Shown: one piece after another, positions 25,832 to 34,660 of the stretch
How the letters are laid out: the number at the start of each line of letters is the position of its first letter
How positions within the stretch are numbered: position 1 is the first letter of the stretch
Assembly: GCA_020854055.1 (NCBI GenBank)
Contig: JADZGD010000150.1
Location: 1-52,763 of the forward strand
Origin: Bryobacterales bacterium
GTDB taxonomy: Bacteria; Acidobacteriota; Terriglobia; Bryobacterales; Bryobacteraceae
Direction: 5' to 3'
Length of the DNA: 52,763 nucleotides
Notes under the pieces: generated by a model
Databases searched by the model: none
What the model was told of the DNA's origin: nothing
The model's input: only the letters and a program-made list of their open reading frames with translations
Made by a program: the position numbers and the translations under genes

Positions 25832-26223
25832 CGGGAAGCTCCGGGGAAGGGAATTCGTGCGATTGCGTCGATCTCCACCTTGATACCCAGCAATCCGGAC
25901 TGCACCGTGGTCCGGGCGGGCATCACTCCCGCGAAGAAGCTGGCGTACACCTGATTAAAGCGCGGAAACTCGTTGATGTCGGCCAGGTGGCAAGTGCACT
26001 TCACCACGTCCGCGAACGTACAGCCGGCGGCGTTCAGGATTTTGCCGATATGTTCCATGGTCAATCGCGTCTCGTCTTCGATCGAGCCGGACAGGATCTT
26101 GCCCGTTTTCAAATCCAGCGGCCCTTGACCGCTGATATAAAGCCAGCCATCTATCGCCACACCGGCCGAATACGCTCCGGTGGAGACTTGCTTGTCAGGA
26201 TGCCTGATTTCGGTTTTGCTCAT
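25828..26223 (-). CDS. RidA family (YjgF/UK114) protein
   Basis: 131 residues from the ATG at 26223 with GGAG upstream; the frame continues further but without homology. Matches are YSAGVAIDGWLYISGQGPLD, MEHIGKILNAAGCTFADVVKCTCHL and PARTTVQSG, with the conserved Arg in PARTTV that binds carboxylates. RidA proteins hydrolyse reactive enamine/imine intermediates; related RutC acts in pyrimidine breakdown. It is coupled to the downstream dehydrogenase and divergent from an isochorismatase-like gene. Confidence 0.92.
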   Translation of the reverse strand: MSKTEIRHPDKQVSTGAYSAGVAIDGWLYISGQGPLDLKTGKILSGSIEDETRLTMEHIGKILNAAGCTFADVVKCTCHLADINEFPRFNQVYASFFAGVMPARTTVQSGLLGIKVEIDAIARIPFPGASR

Positions 26224-26378
26224 TCTCCAATTGTTGAGCGTTGTTGGGCTCTGCGCAACGCTCACTCAGTACTGCCGATTCCGGTCATTGAACCGAGGCT
26301 TGTTAGCGGTCAACGAGAAGATTCGCCGCGCGGACCCGCCGCTGATCCGGGTTCTCGAAGGCGCTCTGCTGCGGTAGC

Positions 26379-26957
26379 ATGATCGCAGGACTAATGACGA
26401 AATCCACGCTCGCCCGCGCCACGGACTCCGTGCTGGTGGTGGTCGATACCCAGGACCGTCTGGCCGCCGTAATGGATGCTGCATCCATCGCCGGCGTGAT
26501 TGCCAACATCCGCCTGTTGCTCCAGGGCGCGAAACTGCTCGGCATTCCGGTTCTGCTGGTCGAACAATATCCACAGGGTCTCGGCTTTACCGTACCGCCC
26601 TTGCTTGAGATGCTGCCGGCCTCGGTCCGGCGCGTGGAGAAGACCTGCTTCTCCTGTGCCGGGGCCGATGGATTCCTCCAGGCGCTGGATGACGCCGGCC
26701 GCTCCCAGGTGATCCTGGCGGGTATGGAGGCCCACGTCTGCGTGCTGCAATCGGCAATGGAACTGCTCACGCTACGTCCGGAAGTGTTCGTAGTAGAAGA
26801 CGCCTGCTGCTCGCGCGACGGTAACAACCATCGCAACGCGATGACTCGCATGAGCCACGCCGGCATCATCGTCGCTAGCGCCGAGTCGATCCTGTTTGAG
26901 TGGCTGCGCGACTCTCATCAGGAGCATTTCCGTGCCATTTCGGCGCTGCTTCGCTAA
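26379..26957 (+). CDS. Isochorismatase-like cysteine hydrolase
   Basis: 192 residues (187 if the ATG at 26394, with AGGA upstream, is used). The catalytic triad is seen as Asp in VVVDTQDRL, Lys in VEKTCFSC and Cys in GMEAHVCVLQSA. Family members hydrolyse amides or vinyl ethers; the YcaC-like subgroup resembles this length. Neighbours RidA (divergent) and nucleoside hydrolase (downstream) suggest a nucleobase or nitrogen-salvage role, as with RutB/RutC, but this is inference. Confidence 0.87.
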   Translation: MIAGLMTKSTLARATDSVLVVVDTQDRLAAVMDAASIAGVIANIRLLLQGAKLLGIPVLLVEQYPQGLGFTVPPLLEMLPASVRRVEKTCFSCAGADGFLQALDDAGRSQVILAGMEAHVCVLQSAMELLTLRPEVFVVEDACCSRDGNNHRNAMTRMSHAGIIVASAESILFEWLRDSHQEHFRAISALLR

Positions 26958-26985
26958 TCTGCCCGGGTGACTGGAGCCTTTGCCG

Positions 26986-27963
26986 ATGACTGCCGCGACC
27001 TCTACGAACCCTGCCGCACCGGTATTGGTGGACACCGATTGCGGTGAATTTGGCGACGACGGTTCCGCGCTGGTAATCGTCGCCCGCAGCCCCCGCCAAC
27101 TGCGTTTGATCGCTGTGACCTCGGTCTCCGGCAACGTCTGGGCCGGCGAAGCGGCGGCATTCGCCCGGCGAGCCATCGAGGCCGCCGGATTGGACGCCAT
27201 TCCGGTCTACCCGGGGGCCGCGCTGCCGTTGATTCGTAACGGCGCCATGGTCCGGGTGGCCGGTCAGCGCTGGGGTGACAACGGCTACCGCGGAGCGTTT
27301 GACCGTCCCACGATCGCCTGGGGCGATGCGTCCGCCGCCATACAGGCGCTGATTCATGCGGCGGATGGCCATCAGGGTAAGTTGACAATCCTGGCGCTTG
27401 GCCCGATGACCAATTTGGCGATCGCTCTCCGCCTCCGGCCCGACCTGGAGGGCAGGATCGGCCGCCTGGTCTTCATGGGAGGTAACGTTCATGTTCCCGG
27501 CAACACCACCCAATCCGCCGAATTTAACTTCTGGTTCGACCCGGAGGCCGCCGCGGTGGTTCTACGCTCCACGATTCGGGAGAAAGTCATGTTCGCTCTC
27601 GATATCACCAACAAAGCGCCGCTCACCCGCGCCCTGTTCGACCGGATTGTAGCCGCCGATACGCCGGTCACCGCCCTGTTCCGCCGAGACTACGGTGAAC
27701 GTTATCCCGGCTTTCTGCGCGATTGCAACGCCACGGGCTACCTTTGGGATGAACTCGCCGCGGCCTACCTTGTCGATCCCGGGTTCGTAACTGGCGAAAA
27801 GCGGGAGTATCTCGACGTGGAGACCACCTTTGGCGAGCGTTATGGCGCGGTCATTCCGCTCGACCGCCGCCTTGCTCCGGACGCCACCGCCGTGCGTGTG
27901 ATGACGGACCTCGACCTGGAACGGGTAACCACGCTGCTGGTGACCAAACTCACTACCCGCTGA
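26986..27963 (+). CDS. Nucleoside hydrolase (IU-NH family)
   Basis: 325 residues from the ATG at 26986 with GGAG upstream. The N-terminal calcium-binding motif reads VLVDTDCGEFGDDGSAL, matching the DTD-x5-DD spacing of one subgroup; also TILALGPMTNLAIAL, FMGGNVHVPGN and AEFNFWFDPEAA. These enzymes split ribonucleosides into base and ribose. It starts 28 bp after the isochorismatase-like gene, likely in one operon. Confidence 0.88.
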   Translation: MTAATSTNPAAPVLVDTDCGEFGDDGSALVIVARSPRQLRLIAVTSVSGNVWAGEAAAFARRAIEAAGLDAIPVYPGAALPLIRNGAMVRVAGQRWGDNGYRGAFDRPTIAWGDASAAIQALIHAADGHQGKLTILALGPMTNLAIALRLRPDLEGRIGRLVFMGGNVHVPGNTTQSAEFNFWFDPEAAAVVLRSTIREKVMFALDITNKAPLTRALFDRIVAADTPVTALFRRDYGERYPGFLRDCNATGYLWDELAAAYLVDPGFVTGEKREYLDVETTFGERYGAVIPLDRRLAPDATAVRVMTDLDLERVTTLLVTKLTTR

Positions 27964-28039
27964 TTTCGCGTGAATCCGGACGGCCGGAGCATGGAAACCG
28001 GCCGCGATTGTGCTAAGGTAGCGGCTACAGGAGGGATTG

Positions 28040-28930
28040 ATGCACCACTCGACTCGCCGTCATTTTCTCAAGTCTGCGTTCGCCACCACCGCCCTGGGCG
28101 CCGTGGGAAGCCGCCAGGCCTATGGCGATACGCGTTCGGCAACCGATTGGGTGACGCTCGGCAATTCGGGTGTCAAGGTCACCCGCCTGGCGCTTGGCAC
28201 CGGTACCAACGGAGGCCGCATCCAGCGTGAAATGGGGCAGGAAGCGTTCACCCGTCTGGTGCGCCACGCCTACGATCGCGGCATCCGCTTCTTTGAGACC
28301 GCCGATGCCTATACCGGCATGCCCCAGATGCTGGGCGCCGCGCTCAAGGGGATCCCCAGGGACTCCTACCGGCTGATGACCAAGTGCCGGTTGGATAACT
28401 CCGCCGACCCGAAGGCCACCATCGACCGGTTCCGGACGGAGATGAACTCGGAATACTTCGATATCCTGCTGCTGCACTGTATCCGCACACCCAACTGGGT
28501 ACAGGATTACAAGCGCCTCGAAGACGGGCTCTCCGAGGCCAAGGACAGGAAAATCATTCATGCTCACGGCGCATCGTGCCACGGCCTGCAACCACTGCGG
28601 ACCTTCGATTCGAACAACTGGCTCGACGTCGCGCTGTTGCGCATCAACCACACGGGCATGCGCATGGACACGATGAGCACGCGTGACGTTGACGAGCTTG
28701 GAGATGTGAAAGAGGTCTCCGCTCACATCCGGAACATTCGTGCCCGCGGCACCGGGGTGATTGGTATGAAACTGATCGGTGAAGGCCGCTTCACCCGGCC
28801 GGAAGATCGCGACGCGGCCATGCGCTACGCTCTGAAAAACGTGGGTGTGGATTCGGTCACCATCGGCTACAAGAGTACGGCCGAAGTGGATGAAGCGATC
28901 GACCGTATTCACCGGGTGCTGAACTCCTGA
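28040..28930 (+). CDS. Tat-exported aldo/keto reductase
   Basis: 296 residues. The twin-arginine leader STRRHFLKSAFATTALGA predicts export of a folded, cofactor-loaded enzyme. The AKR barrel follows: LGNSGVKVTRLALGTG, the catalytic Asp-Tyr in FFETADAYTG, Lys in LMTKCRL, and HAHGASCHG in the usual His region. These NADPH enzymes reduce carbonyls; in acidobacteria many exported copies exist, probably acting on sugars. AGGAGGG precedes the ATG at 28040. Confidence 0.86.
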   Translation: MHHSTRRHFLKSAFATTALGAVGSRQAYGDTRSATDWVTLGNSGVKVTRLALGTGTNGGRIQREMGQEAFTRLVRHAYDRGIRFFETADAYTGMPQMLGAALKGIPRDSYRLMTKCRLDNSADPKATIDRFRTEMNSEYFDILLLHCIRTPNWVQDYKRLEDGLSEAKDRKIIHAHGASCHGLQPLRTFDSNNWLDVALLRINHTGMRMDTMSTRDVDELGDVKEVSAHIRNIRARGTGVIGMKLIGEGRFTRPEDRDAAMRYALKNVGVDSVTIGYKSTAEVDEAIDRIHRVLNS

Positions 28931-28940
28931 CCGGCTGCTC

Positions 28941-30632
28941 TCAGCCCGCCAGGAACTCGATAGTGTGATCAAGCGGGGTGAGTCCCGTCAGGTACACCGG
29001 AGTATCGGTCAGGTTGCCGGTCAGCAGCCCGCGCATGTGAATGAACGAATGGCGGTAGAGTCCCGGTCCGAAGCGGATCTTATCGTTTCCCACCGACACC
29101 GTGGCATAACCGTCGCGCAAGGTGGAGCCTTCGATATCGGGCGGTGCGGAGTCGCATCCCTCGACTTTCGTGCCTTTTGGCAGGCCGATCCGAATCGACA
29201 CCGGCACCCGGTCCGTGCCGCTCGCCCGGATCCGCAGCCGGAAACCCTGGTTGGTTTGTACAAGGTCCACCGATTGTTTCAGATGGCACTCCTGGGTACG
29301 CTGCCGTTCCCGCACCGCCTCATACCACATGCCGGCCGGAATGTGCCGTGGGGGCGTGAACGGCTGAAAATAGCCCCAGGCGAGTGATTGCTCCATCTGA
29401 TAACCGCCGTCGTTGCCGCCCAGCTTGGATCCGATAAACTGCGCCCGGCCGAAGAAAGCCGAAGCGAAACTGACTGACGTGATTGCCGCGTCGCCATGAT
29501 GCAGGGCGAAGACCAGATAGTTGTCTGCCAGCAACGTGGCGCTCGACTTGCCGCGGCGGTAGCGTACGATCCCCGTCACTGGAAAGTGCCGCACATAGTT
29601 GTCCGGCAATGGCGCCGGCTCCGGCCGCGGCTGGAGCAGTTCCGGGTACTCCATCAGCGTCGCCAGGCTGGCATAGCGTGGATCCAAGTGCCGCGCCAGC
29701 GTTTCCAATTGCCCGTTCCGGTCGTGAATCGCCAGGTACCGCACCGGAAACCAGTGGTAGCCCATGTCCGCCTTCAGGTTGCGGTCCTGCCGGGTTGACA
29801 TCTCGGTCACCACGTCCTGGTTGGCGTGCAACAGGTACAACATCGTTTGCAGATTCTTGCGCACCGGCTCCAGTAATTCCGGCCGCTTCAGCTTGAGTGC
29901 GATTGTCAGCAGGCTGCGGTTACATACGGCGTTATAGATACTCGGACTGCGCTCGGTATATTGCCCGTCGGCGTCGATGTCGATTCCCTCGGCCAGCCAT
30001 TGATCGATGCGCCGTATATACGCAGCTTCTCCGAACAGTTCATGTAACTGCGCCAGCGCGGAGCAGACTACCCAGCGGTGGTTCGGAGTGTGGACGCCGC
30101 CTATCGTCAATCCTGCGCCCGCTTTGCGCAGGAACGGTTCCAGCACGGTGAATAGCTCGCGCTGGCCGGCCCGCTGCAACAGGTGCGCGGCCATCGCCAC
30201 GATGTTTACCAGGAATGCCGTATCCGGCGGCGAGTCGAAGTTGGTAATCAACAGGTCGATGAACCCATCGGCGTGCTGTAGGTTGTTCAGGTGCCCCGCC
30301 GCCATCCGGATGCGTTCGGCCAGAACCGCGCTCCCGCGCAGTTTGGATTCAGGGTGCAGGTAGGCGGCGACAAACGTGAGGATCGTTCCGCCAGTGGTCT
30401 CCGCGGTAACCAGGCCGTCCGGTTGCGGAAAGCCGCCGAAATCCGGACTGGCCGGGTCGGTGAACTGCTTCGCCATGGAGCGCTCGGCCGCCGCCACAGT
30501 CCGTTCAACCAGTTCTCCCGGTTCGTCGTGCCGCCCGCCGGCCAGCGTCGCCGGCAGCATAAGACTGGTTCCCAGTAAGGTCCGCCGGGAGACGCGCCCT
30601 CCCGCGATGAGTCGATCTTTTGCGTGATCCAA
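28941..30632 (-). CDS. Tat-exported alpha/alpha-toroid protein, possible polysaccharide lyase or hydrolase
   Basis: 563 residues. The leader VSRRTLLGTSLMLPATLAG carries twin Arg. The middle (about 45-330) is helix-hairpin rich (TILTFVAAYLHP, HADGFIDLLITNFDSPPDT, HTPNHRWVVCSALAQLHELFG), as in six-hairpin toroid enzymes, and the C-terminal part (about 350-563) is beta rich, the layout of heparinase-II-like lyases. I could not place it in a named family. The start is a TTG at 30632 with TACAAT 5 nt upstream and no Shine-Dalgarno, suggesting a leaderless transcript. Confidence 0.6.
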   Translation of the reverse strand: MDHAKDRLIAGGRVSRRTLLGTSLMLPATLAGGRHDEPGELVERTVAAAERSMAKQFTDPASPDFGGFPQPDGLVTAETTGGTILTFVAAYLHPESKLRGSAVLAERIRMAAGHLNNLQHADGFIDLLITNFDSPPDTAFLVNIVAMAAHLLQRAGQRELFTVLEPFLRKAGAGLTIGGVHTPNHRWVVCSALAQLHELFGEAAYIRRIDQWLAEGIDIDADGQYTERSPSIYNAVCNRSLLTIALKLKRPELLEPVRKNLQTMLYLLHANQDVVTEMSTRQDRNLKADMGYHWFPVRYLAIHDRNGQLETLARHLDPRYASLATLMEYPELLQPRPEPAPLPDNYVRHFPVTGIVRYRRGKSSATLLADNYLVFALHHGDAAITSVSFASAFFGRAQFIGSKLGGNDGGYQMEQSLAWGYFQPFTPPRHIPAGMWYEAVRERQRTQECHLKQSVDLVQTNQGFRLRIRASGTDRVPVSIRIGLPKGTKVEGCDSAPPDIEGSTLRDGYATVSVGNDKIRFGPGLYRHSFIHMRGLLTGNLTDTPVYLTGLTPLDHTIEFLAG

Positions 30633-30681
30633 ATCTAATTGTAACGGCGATTACTGCTGCCGTGGCGAAGGCGAGGCGCGA

Positions 30682-31016
30682 TCACAAAGCGGGCACCTCG
30701 TTCACCGTCCCAAACGGAACCGTACGTTGGCACGAGTGGATGCGCCGCCATGTCAGCAGCAAGCCCCGGCCGATTCCGAATCGCTGTACCGCCTCGATAG
30801 AATACTGTGAACACGTTGGCCGGTAGCGGCAGCGGACGGTACTGGTGAGCATGGGACTGACAATGTGCTGATAGCGCCGCGCCGCCGCCACGTAGGCCTG
30901 CGCCATGAATTGCCGGGCGGGTGGCCGTAGCGAATCGGTGACGATGGCGGCGCCCAGCAGCGCCAGGGCCATCAGATAGATTTCAGGCCGCCTCAGGCGT
31001 TGCCGCAGTGAGGACA
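30682..31016 (-). CDS. yidD: Membrane protein insertion efficiency factor YidD
   Basis: About 111 residues from GTG 31016. The YidD core is clear: VRCRYRPTCSQYSIEAVQRFG and RRIHSC, with three conserved Cys. It assists YidC-dependent insertion at the inner membrane. Unlike the 85-residue E. coli protein, it has an extra N-terminal membrane helix (LMALALLGAAIV). GTG 31016 overlaps the upstream zinc-ribbon gene; the ATG at 30972 or TTG at 31050 are alternatives, none with a strong ribosome site. The canonical rpmH-rnpA-yidC partners are absent. Confidence 0.85.
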
Positions 31017-31406
31017 CTTGGCCGAAACCTGCAACCGTTTGTTCCCACAACTCGCGCAGGCGATCAGTTCACCTTTTGGCCTCGAAAGCAGATAGATGAT
31101 CAGTCCTACCACGCCGGTGATCAACACCAGAATCATCCACAAGACAGAGTTGTCCAGACCGCGGGCCTTTGCATCGCGCGCCACCCACACCAACAGGTAG
31201 ATATTCAGCGCGATCAGCGCGAGGATGATGATGACTGGAATGATTCCCAGCAGGCCGCAACCGGCGCATGCGGCCAGGTCGCCGCCGTCGGAACGCTGCC
31301 CCCAGGCCGTGGCGGCTGTCAGCAGTGCCAGGAAGAAACGCAAAAGAGTTCGCACGGAAGGCGAAGCGGTTGCCGTGGCAATTGGTGCGGGTTGAGTGTT
31401 GAACAT
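30993..31406 (-). CDS. Zinc-ribbon membrane protein
   Basis: 137 residues. A signal-like helix (about 20-35), then two membrane helices (LLGIIPVIIILALIALNIYL; SVLWMILVLITGVVGLIIYLL), and a C-terminal zinc ribbon ACASCGNK...AKCPHCGNA (two CxxC). The middle resembles PLDc_N-type segments (WVARDAKARGLD). It overlaps yidD by 24 bp. No function known. Confidence 0.72.
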   Translation of the reverse strand: MFNTQPAPIATATASPSVRTLLRFFLALLTAATAWGQRSDGGDLAACAGCGLLGIIPVIIILALIALNIYLLVWVARDAKARGLDNSVLWMILVLITGVVGLIIYLLSRPKGELIACASCGNKRLQVSAKCPHCGNA

Positions 31407-31680
31407 AGGCTCAGTTATGTTATCCCGAGTTCAGACTTCGGTCAAGAATTAACCTCAATTAACCTCATCAACTTTCGCGCGTGAAGATGCTCCGCGTAGC
31501 TATCCGAGCCAGAGCTTTCCGCGGACCCGAACGGTTTCGCCGGGCGGACAATCGGGGATCACCGGATCGGAATGCATGCAAGGGCAACGCGTATTGCCCA
31601 TGTCCGGCCACAAAGCCCAAGCGATGCAGTTTACTTATCTCCCGCAGTCTCCCGGCTTGACCGCGAGCTACGTCCGCAGT

Positions 31681-33027
31681 TTATTCGGCGGGTTCCGGGC
31701 CGCCCGTCCGGTAGGCGACGTTCAGGCCAGTGTCGTAAAACGTGACGCTCCAGCGTGTGTCATCCGCCTCGAGGATGACAAATCCGTGAAACGACTTCGC
31801 CAGAATCGAATGAGGCGAGGCTTGAACCGGACGCAGCGAGGCTCCCCCGCCGCCGACTACGAAGAAGTGCACGCCGCCCACGGGTGTGAGCGCCTGCATG
31901 TCGTGGTCGTGGCCGGCGAAGTAGATTGTGGCCCGGTTCCGAATGATGCTGAACACCTTCTCGTTCATGCGCGGGCTGTCATGATAGCGGCCCGCGGAGT
32001 AGATCGGATGGTGGCCGTAGACGATCTTCCAGCGCGCTCGGCTCTTTGAAATCTCCCGCTGGAGCCATTCAAGCTGCGCCGCTCCTAAGGCGGTGGTATC
32101 GAGGGCGAAAAACTGCGCGGGACCGGCGGTGTATGTATAGTAACTCGCCGGCATGCGCCAGCTTTTGCTCTTTGCCGTATAGAGAATCTCTGCCGCGGGG
32201 CTGTCCGGATAACTCCAGTCGTGATTTCCAAGCGATGCGTAGAACGGAATCCCGATGGGCGTATAGAGGTCTTCCCAGCGCTTCCGCCAGAGTGGATCCG
32301 CAAGGCTGGTGACGCCGTGTCCGTAAAAGTTGTCTCCCAATGTGATTCCGAAACTGAGCGGTTTCCTGCTGTGCAGCCGCGCGATCGCACGCGCCACGCT
32401 GGCCTGCCCTGTCGATCCGTCACCGAAATCTCCGAACGCGACCACGCGTATTTTCGGGCCGGCGGTCTTTACCTCAAACGCGGGTGGAGCGGTCTGAAGG
32501 AAAGCGGGGAGCATATTGCCGCGTTCCAGCGCGGTCCACCGGTCGTCCTCAAGCGCTAGCGTATGATAGCCAGCATCGTCGCCGTTCGATTTAGCCGTCT
32601 GCAGCCGTTGGGTTAGCAGCCGGCGCAGCGGCGCGTTCTGTGCCTGGTAGAGCCGGCTGAGGGCATGCACCGAGGTTTCGGCGTCAGGGTCCTGCGCCGC
32701 CATGTGCCGGAGCGCCGCCGTAACGTCCGGACTATCGATGCGCACAAGCCGGTCAATCAAGCCCTGACGAACGATGGGCGAAGCGTCGTGCTCCATCAGA
32801 TCGATCAGGAAAGGAAGGGCTGCCGGGTAATTCTTCTGGGCCAGCGCACGCACCAGATCCAAACGCGCTTTGTCATTCTTTTCACTACGCACGGCAGCCA
32901 TCTGCTCCAGAACTTCCGGAGGCAGGCTGCCGGGCACTGGTTGCGCGGTTTGCGCCCATGATGCGATCGCGCACGCAGTAACAGCGGCCAGGGAACAGAT
33001 TCTAAGAGCGCTTGAGAATTTGAGCAT
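31681..33027 (-). CDS. Exported HEAT-repeat metallophosphoesterase
   Basis: 448 residues. Signal peptide (1-25), an N-terminal region (about 35-150) with HEAT-like helices (ALPFLIDLMEHDASPIVRQGL), then a purple-acid-phosphatase-like domain from about 190. Its five metal motifs are present: GDFGD, GDNFYGHG, GNHDW, YGHHPIYS and GHDHD. The fold binds two metals and hydrolyses phosphate esters in the periplasm. The HEAT part is unusual for the family and may be a docking surface. Single gene, with an AT-rich upstream region. Confidence 0.86.
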   Translation of the reverse strand: MLKFSSALRICSLAAVTACAIASWAQTAQPVPGSLPPEVLEQMAAVRSEKNDKARLDLVRALAQKNYPAALPFLIDLMEHDASPIVRQGLIDRLVRIDSPDVTAALRHMAAQDPDAETSVHALSRLYQAQNAPLRRLLTQRLQTAKSNGDDAGYHTLALEDDRWTALERGNMLPAFLQTAPPAFEVKTAGPKIRVVAFGDFGDGSTGQASVARAIARLHSRKPLSFGITLGDNFYGHGVTSLADPLWRKRWEDLYTPIGIPFYASLGNHDWSYPDSPAAEILYTAKSKSWRMPASYYTYTAGPAQFFALDTTALGAAQLEWLQREISKSRARWKIVYGHHPIYSAGRYHDSPRMNEKVFSIIRNRATIYFAGHDHDMQALTPVGGVHFFVVGGGGASLRPVQASPHSILAKSFHGFVILEADDTRWSVTFYDTGLNVAYRTGGPEPAE

Positions 33028-33152
33028 AATTTCTTCGGCGGCGGCCTCCGCCCACGGCCGGGCGCCGCGGTTTCTCCTTAAAACGTTGATCGATGAATAA
33101 TCGGATATTCTATTACCGTGTTACTATTCTTGTCAATTTACTTTCTAAGACC

Positions 33153-34616
33153 TCATCCGCGGATCTCGAAACTAACAGTACTCCCCCCGGCCAACTCCCT
33201 GGTTACCCATTTTTCGCCAATGCGCGCGCGAATCCGTTGCGCGCGCGGTCCGCTATACGTTCCACTGATGCCTTTGGAGTGTATGCGGAAAGCCAGCCGC
33301 GCATTGCGCCACTGGACCGTCTGCCCGAAGCCTTCACGAAAAAAGGTTTCGGGCGCCACGGGCGCGATCGTCAGGACACCGTCGAGGCCGAACTCCACCC
33401 CCATCACAAACCGGTTCACAATGCGGATCAGGTTTGCCGGATATTCGCAGTAAGTGTTCGGTCCGCTGCCGGCGAAGGTTCCCTCTGCGCCCGGCGGATA
33501 CCGTTCCCTCCAGTACCACCCGTTGCGTTTGCCCGCCGTCGCCACACGGCGCAGGCTTTCCATGATTCCGTCGCCATCGCGGAAGTTTGCCCTGGCCCAA
33601 CTCTCCAGGTACCAAACGCGCCCCATCGCCGCCAGGTCGTGGTGATCCTTGTTGAATTCCCATGCCTGGTACCTCTCCGGCTCGGTGGCGATTGCGGTCG
33701 GCATACCACCGAAATAGTACTTTTTCTCCCGCCTAACGCGCGGCCAGAGCGCCTGTCTCTGACCCGGCCGCAGCGCCCCGGTAGCCAGCGCCGCCCAGTC
33801 TACGTCCGTCAGCCCGTGGTTCGAAATGCGGCCATGTTGCGGATTGATATATTCGACGGTGCGGCCCCCCGTCCAGAACTCGCGGCGGAAGTTGGCAGTG
33901 ATAAGGCTCGACAGCCTGCTCCAGCGGGCAGCGGCGGCTGTCTCACCCGCTACGCGGTTCAGCGCCGCCGCCCGCGCAAACGCATTCAGCGCATAACACT
34001 GCGTCACTCCGTCCCACTCGATCCGGGGCGGGCGCTCGATGTAATAACCGGCGCCACCCACGCGTCCTTCGGGCGTCGTCAGCCCAGCCAGGTATTCGAG
34101 CGCCAGGTTCACCGAGCCGATCTGTTCCCCGAGCCACTGGCGGTCGCCGGTCCGCCGGAACAGAACATCGGCGTTGTGCAGATATGTGGTGCTTCCCAGC
34201 GCCCGCAAGGGATTTCCTTCTGCCCAGTGGGTGTAGAACCCGCCATTGGCCTCCACCGGAGTGCCCATCACTTCCTTCTTTCCCGGCAGAATAGCGATCG
34301 GCAACAGCCCGTTGGGCTTCTGGAACTTCCGCACATATTCCCAGTTGGCTTTCACGATGCCGGTCCGGCCAAGCCACAACAGCGCATCGCTTAACTGATG
34401 CCCGTCGAGCGAGGGGTAGGTGTAGCCATAACCGAAGCCGCGCCCGTCGGCGCAAACGGAGAAGTAGCCGTAAAACACCTTGTCGTTTACAGCAGCCAGC
34501 ACGTTTTGCCGGGCTGCTTTGTCGTAGGCTTCCGCTACCAGATCATCGGGGATCTCCGGTCTTTCCAGTTCAAAAGAGGCAGCGGCCGGAGCCAGCAAGA
34601 ATTGACGGCGATTCAC
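33153..34616 (-). CDS. Exported six-hairpin glycosidase-like protein
   Basis: 487 residues. GTG 34616 begins VNRRQFLLAPAAAS, a short twin-Arg leader. The body has the alpha/alpha-toroid look of GH63/GH78/GH37-type catalytic domains: GYGYTYPSLDGHQLSDALLW, YTHWAEGNPLRALGSTTYLHN, GLTDVDWAALATGAL, and NTYCEYPANLIRIVN; the last 80 residues are a beta cap. Acid/base residues cannot be assigned safely. The start codon lies 6 nt from a 15-bp element shared with the 34661 gene. Confidence 0.65.
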   Translation of the reverse strand: MNRRQFLLAPAAASFELERPEIPDDLVAEAYDKAARQNVLAAVNDKVFYGYFSVCADGRGFGYGYTYPSLDGHQLSDALLWLGRTGIVKANWEYVRKFQKPNGLLPIAILPGKKEVMGTPVEANGGFYTHWAEGNPLRALGSTTYLHNADVLFRRTGDRQWLGEQIGSVNLALEYLAGLTTPEGRVGGAGYYIERPPRIEWDGVTQCYALNAFARAAALNRVAGETAAAARWSRLSSLITANFRREFWTGGRTVEYINPQHGRISNHGLTDVDWAALATGALRPGQRQALWPRVRREKKYYFGGMPTAIATEPERYQAWEFNKDHHDLAAMGRVWYLESWARANFRDGDGIMESLRRVATAGKRNGWYWRERYPPGAEGTFAGSGPNTYCEYPANLIRIVNRFVMGVEFGLDGVLTIAPVAPETFFREGFGQTVQWRNARLAFRIHSKGISGTYSGPRAQRIRARIGEKWVTRELAGGSTVSFEIRG

Positions 34617-34622
34617 GTCTGC

Positions 34623-34637
34623 AATGTATTACAAAAT
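34623..34637 (-). promoter_or_regulatory. Shared 15-bp promoter element, copy 1
   Basis: AATGTATTACAAAAT lies 6 nt upstream of the GTG at 34616. Read on the minus strand it holds TACATT as a probable -10 and the palindrome TGTA-A-TACA. An identical copy with identical spacing is found at 36293. Confidence 0.55.
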
Positions 34638-34660
34638 CCCGGGCCGTGGATAGGTAGCGG

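Noticed and set aside
33093..34394. Plus-strand frame opposite the 33153 glycosidase-like gene
   Set aside because: Antisense shadow; low-complexity Arg/Pro composition.
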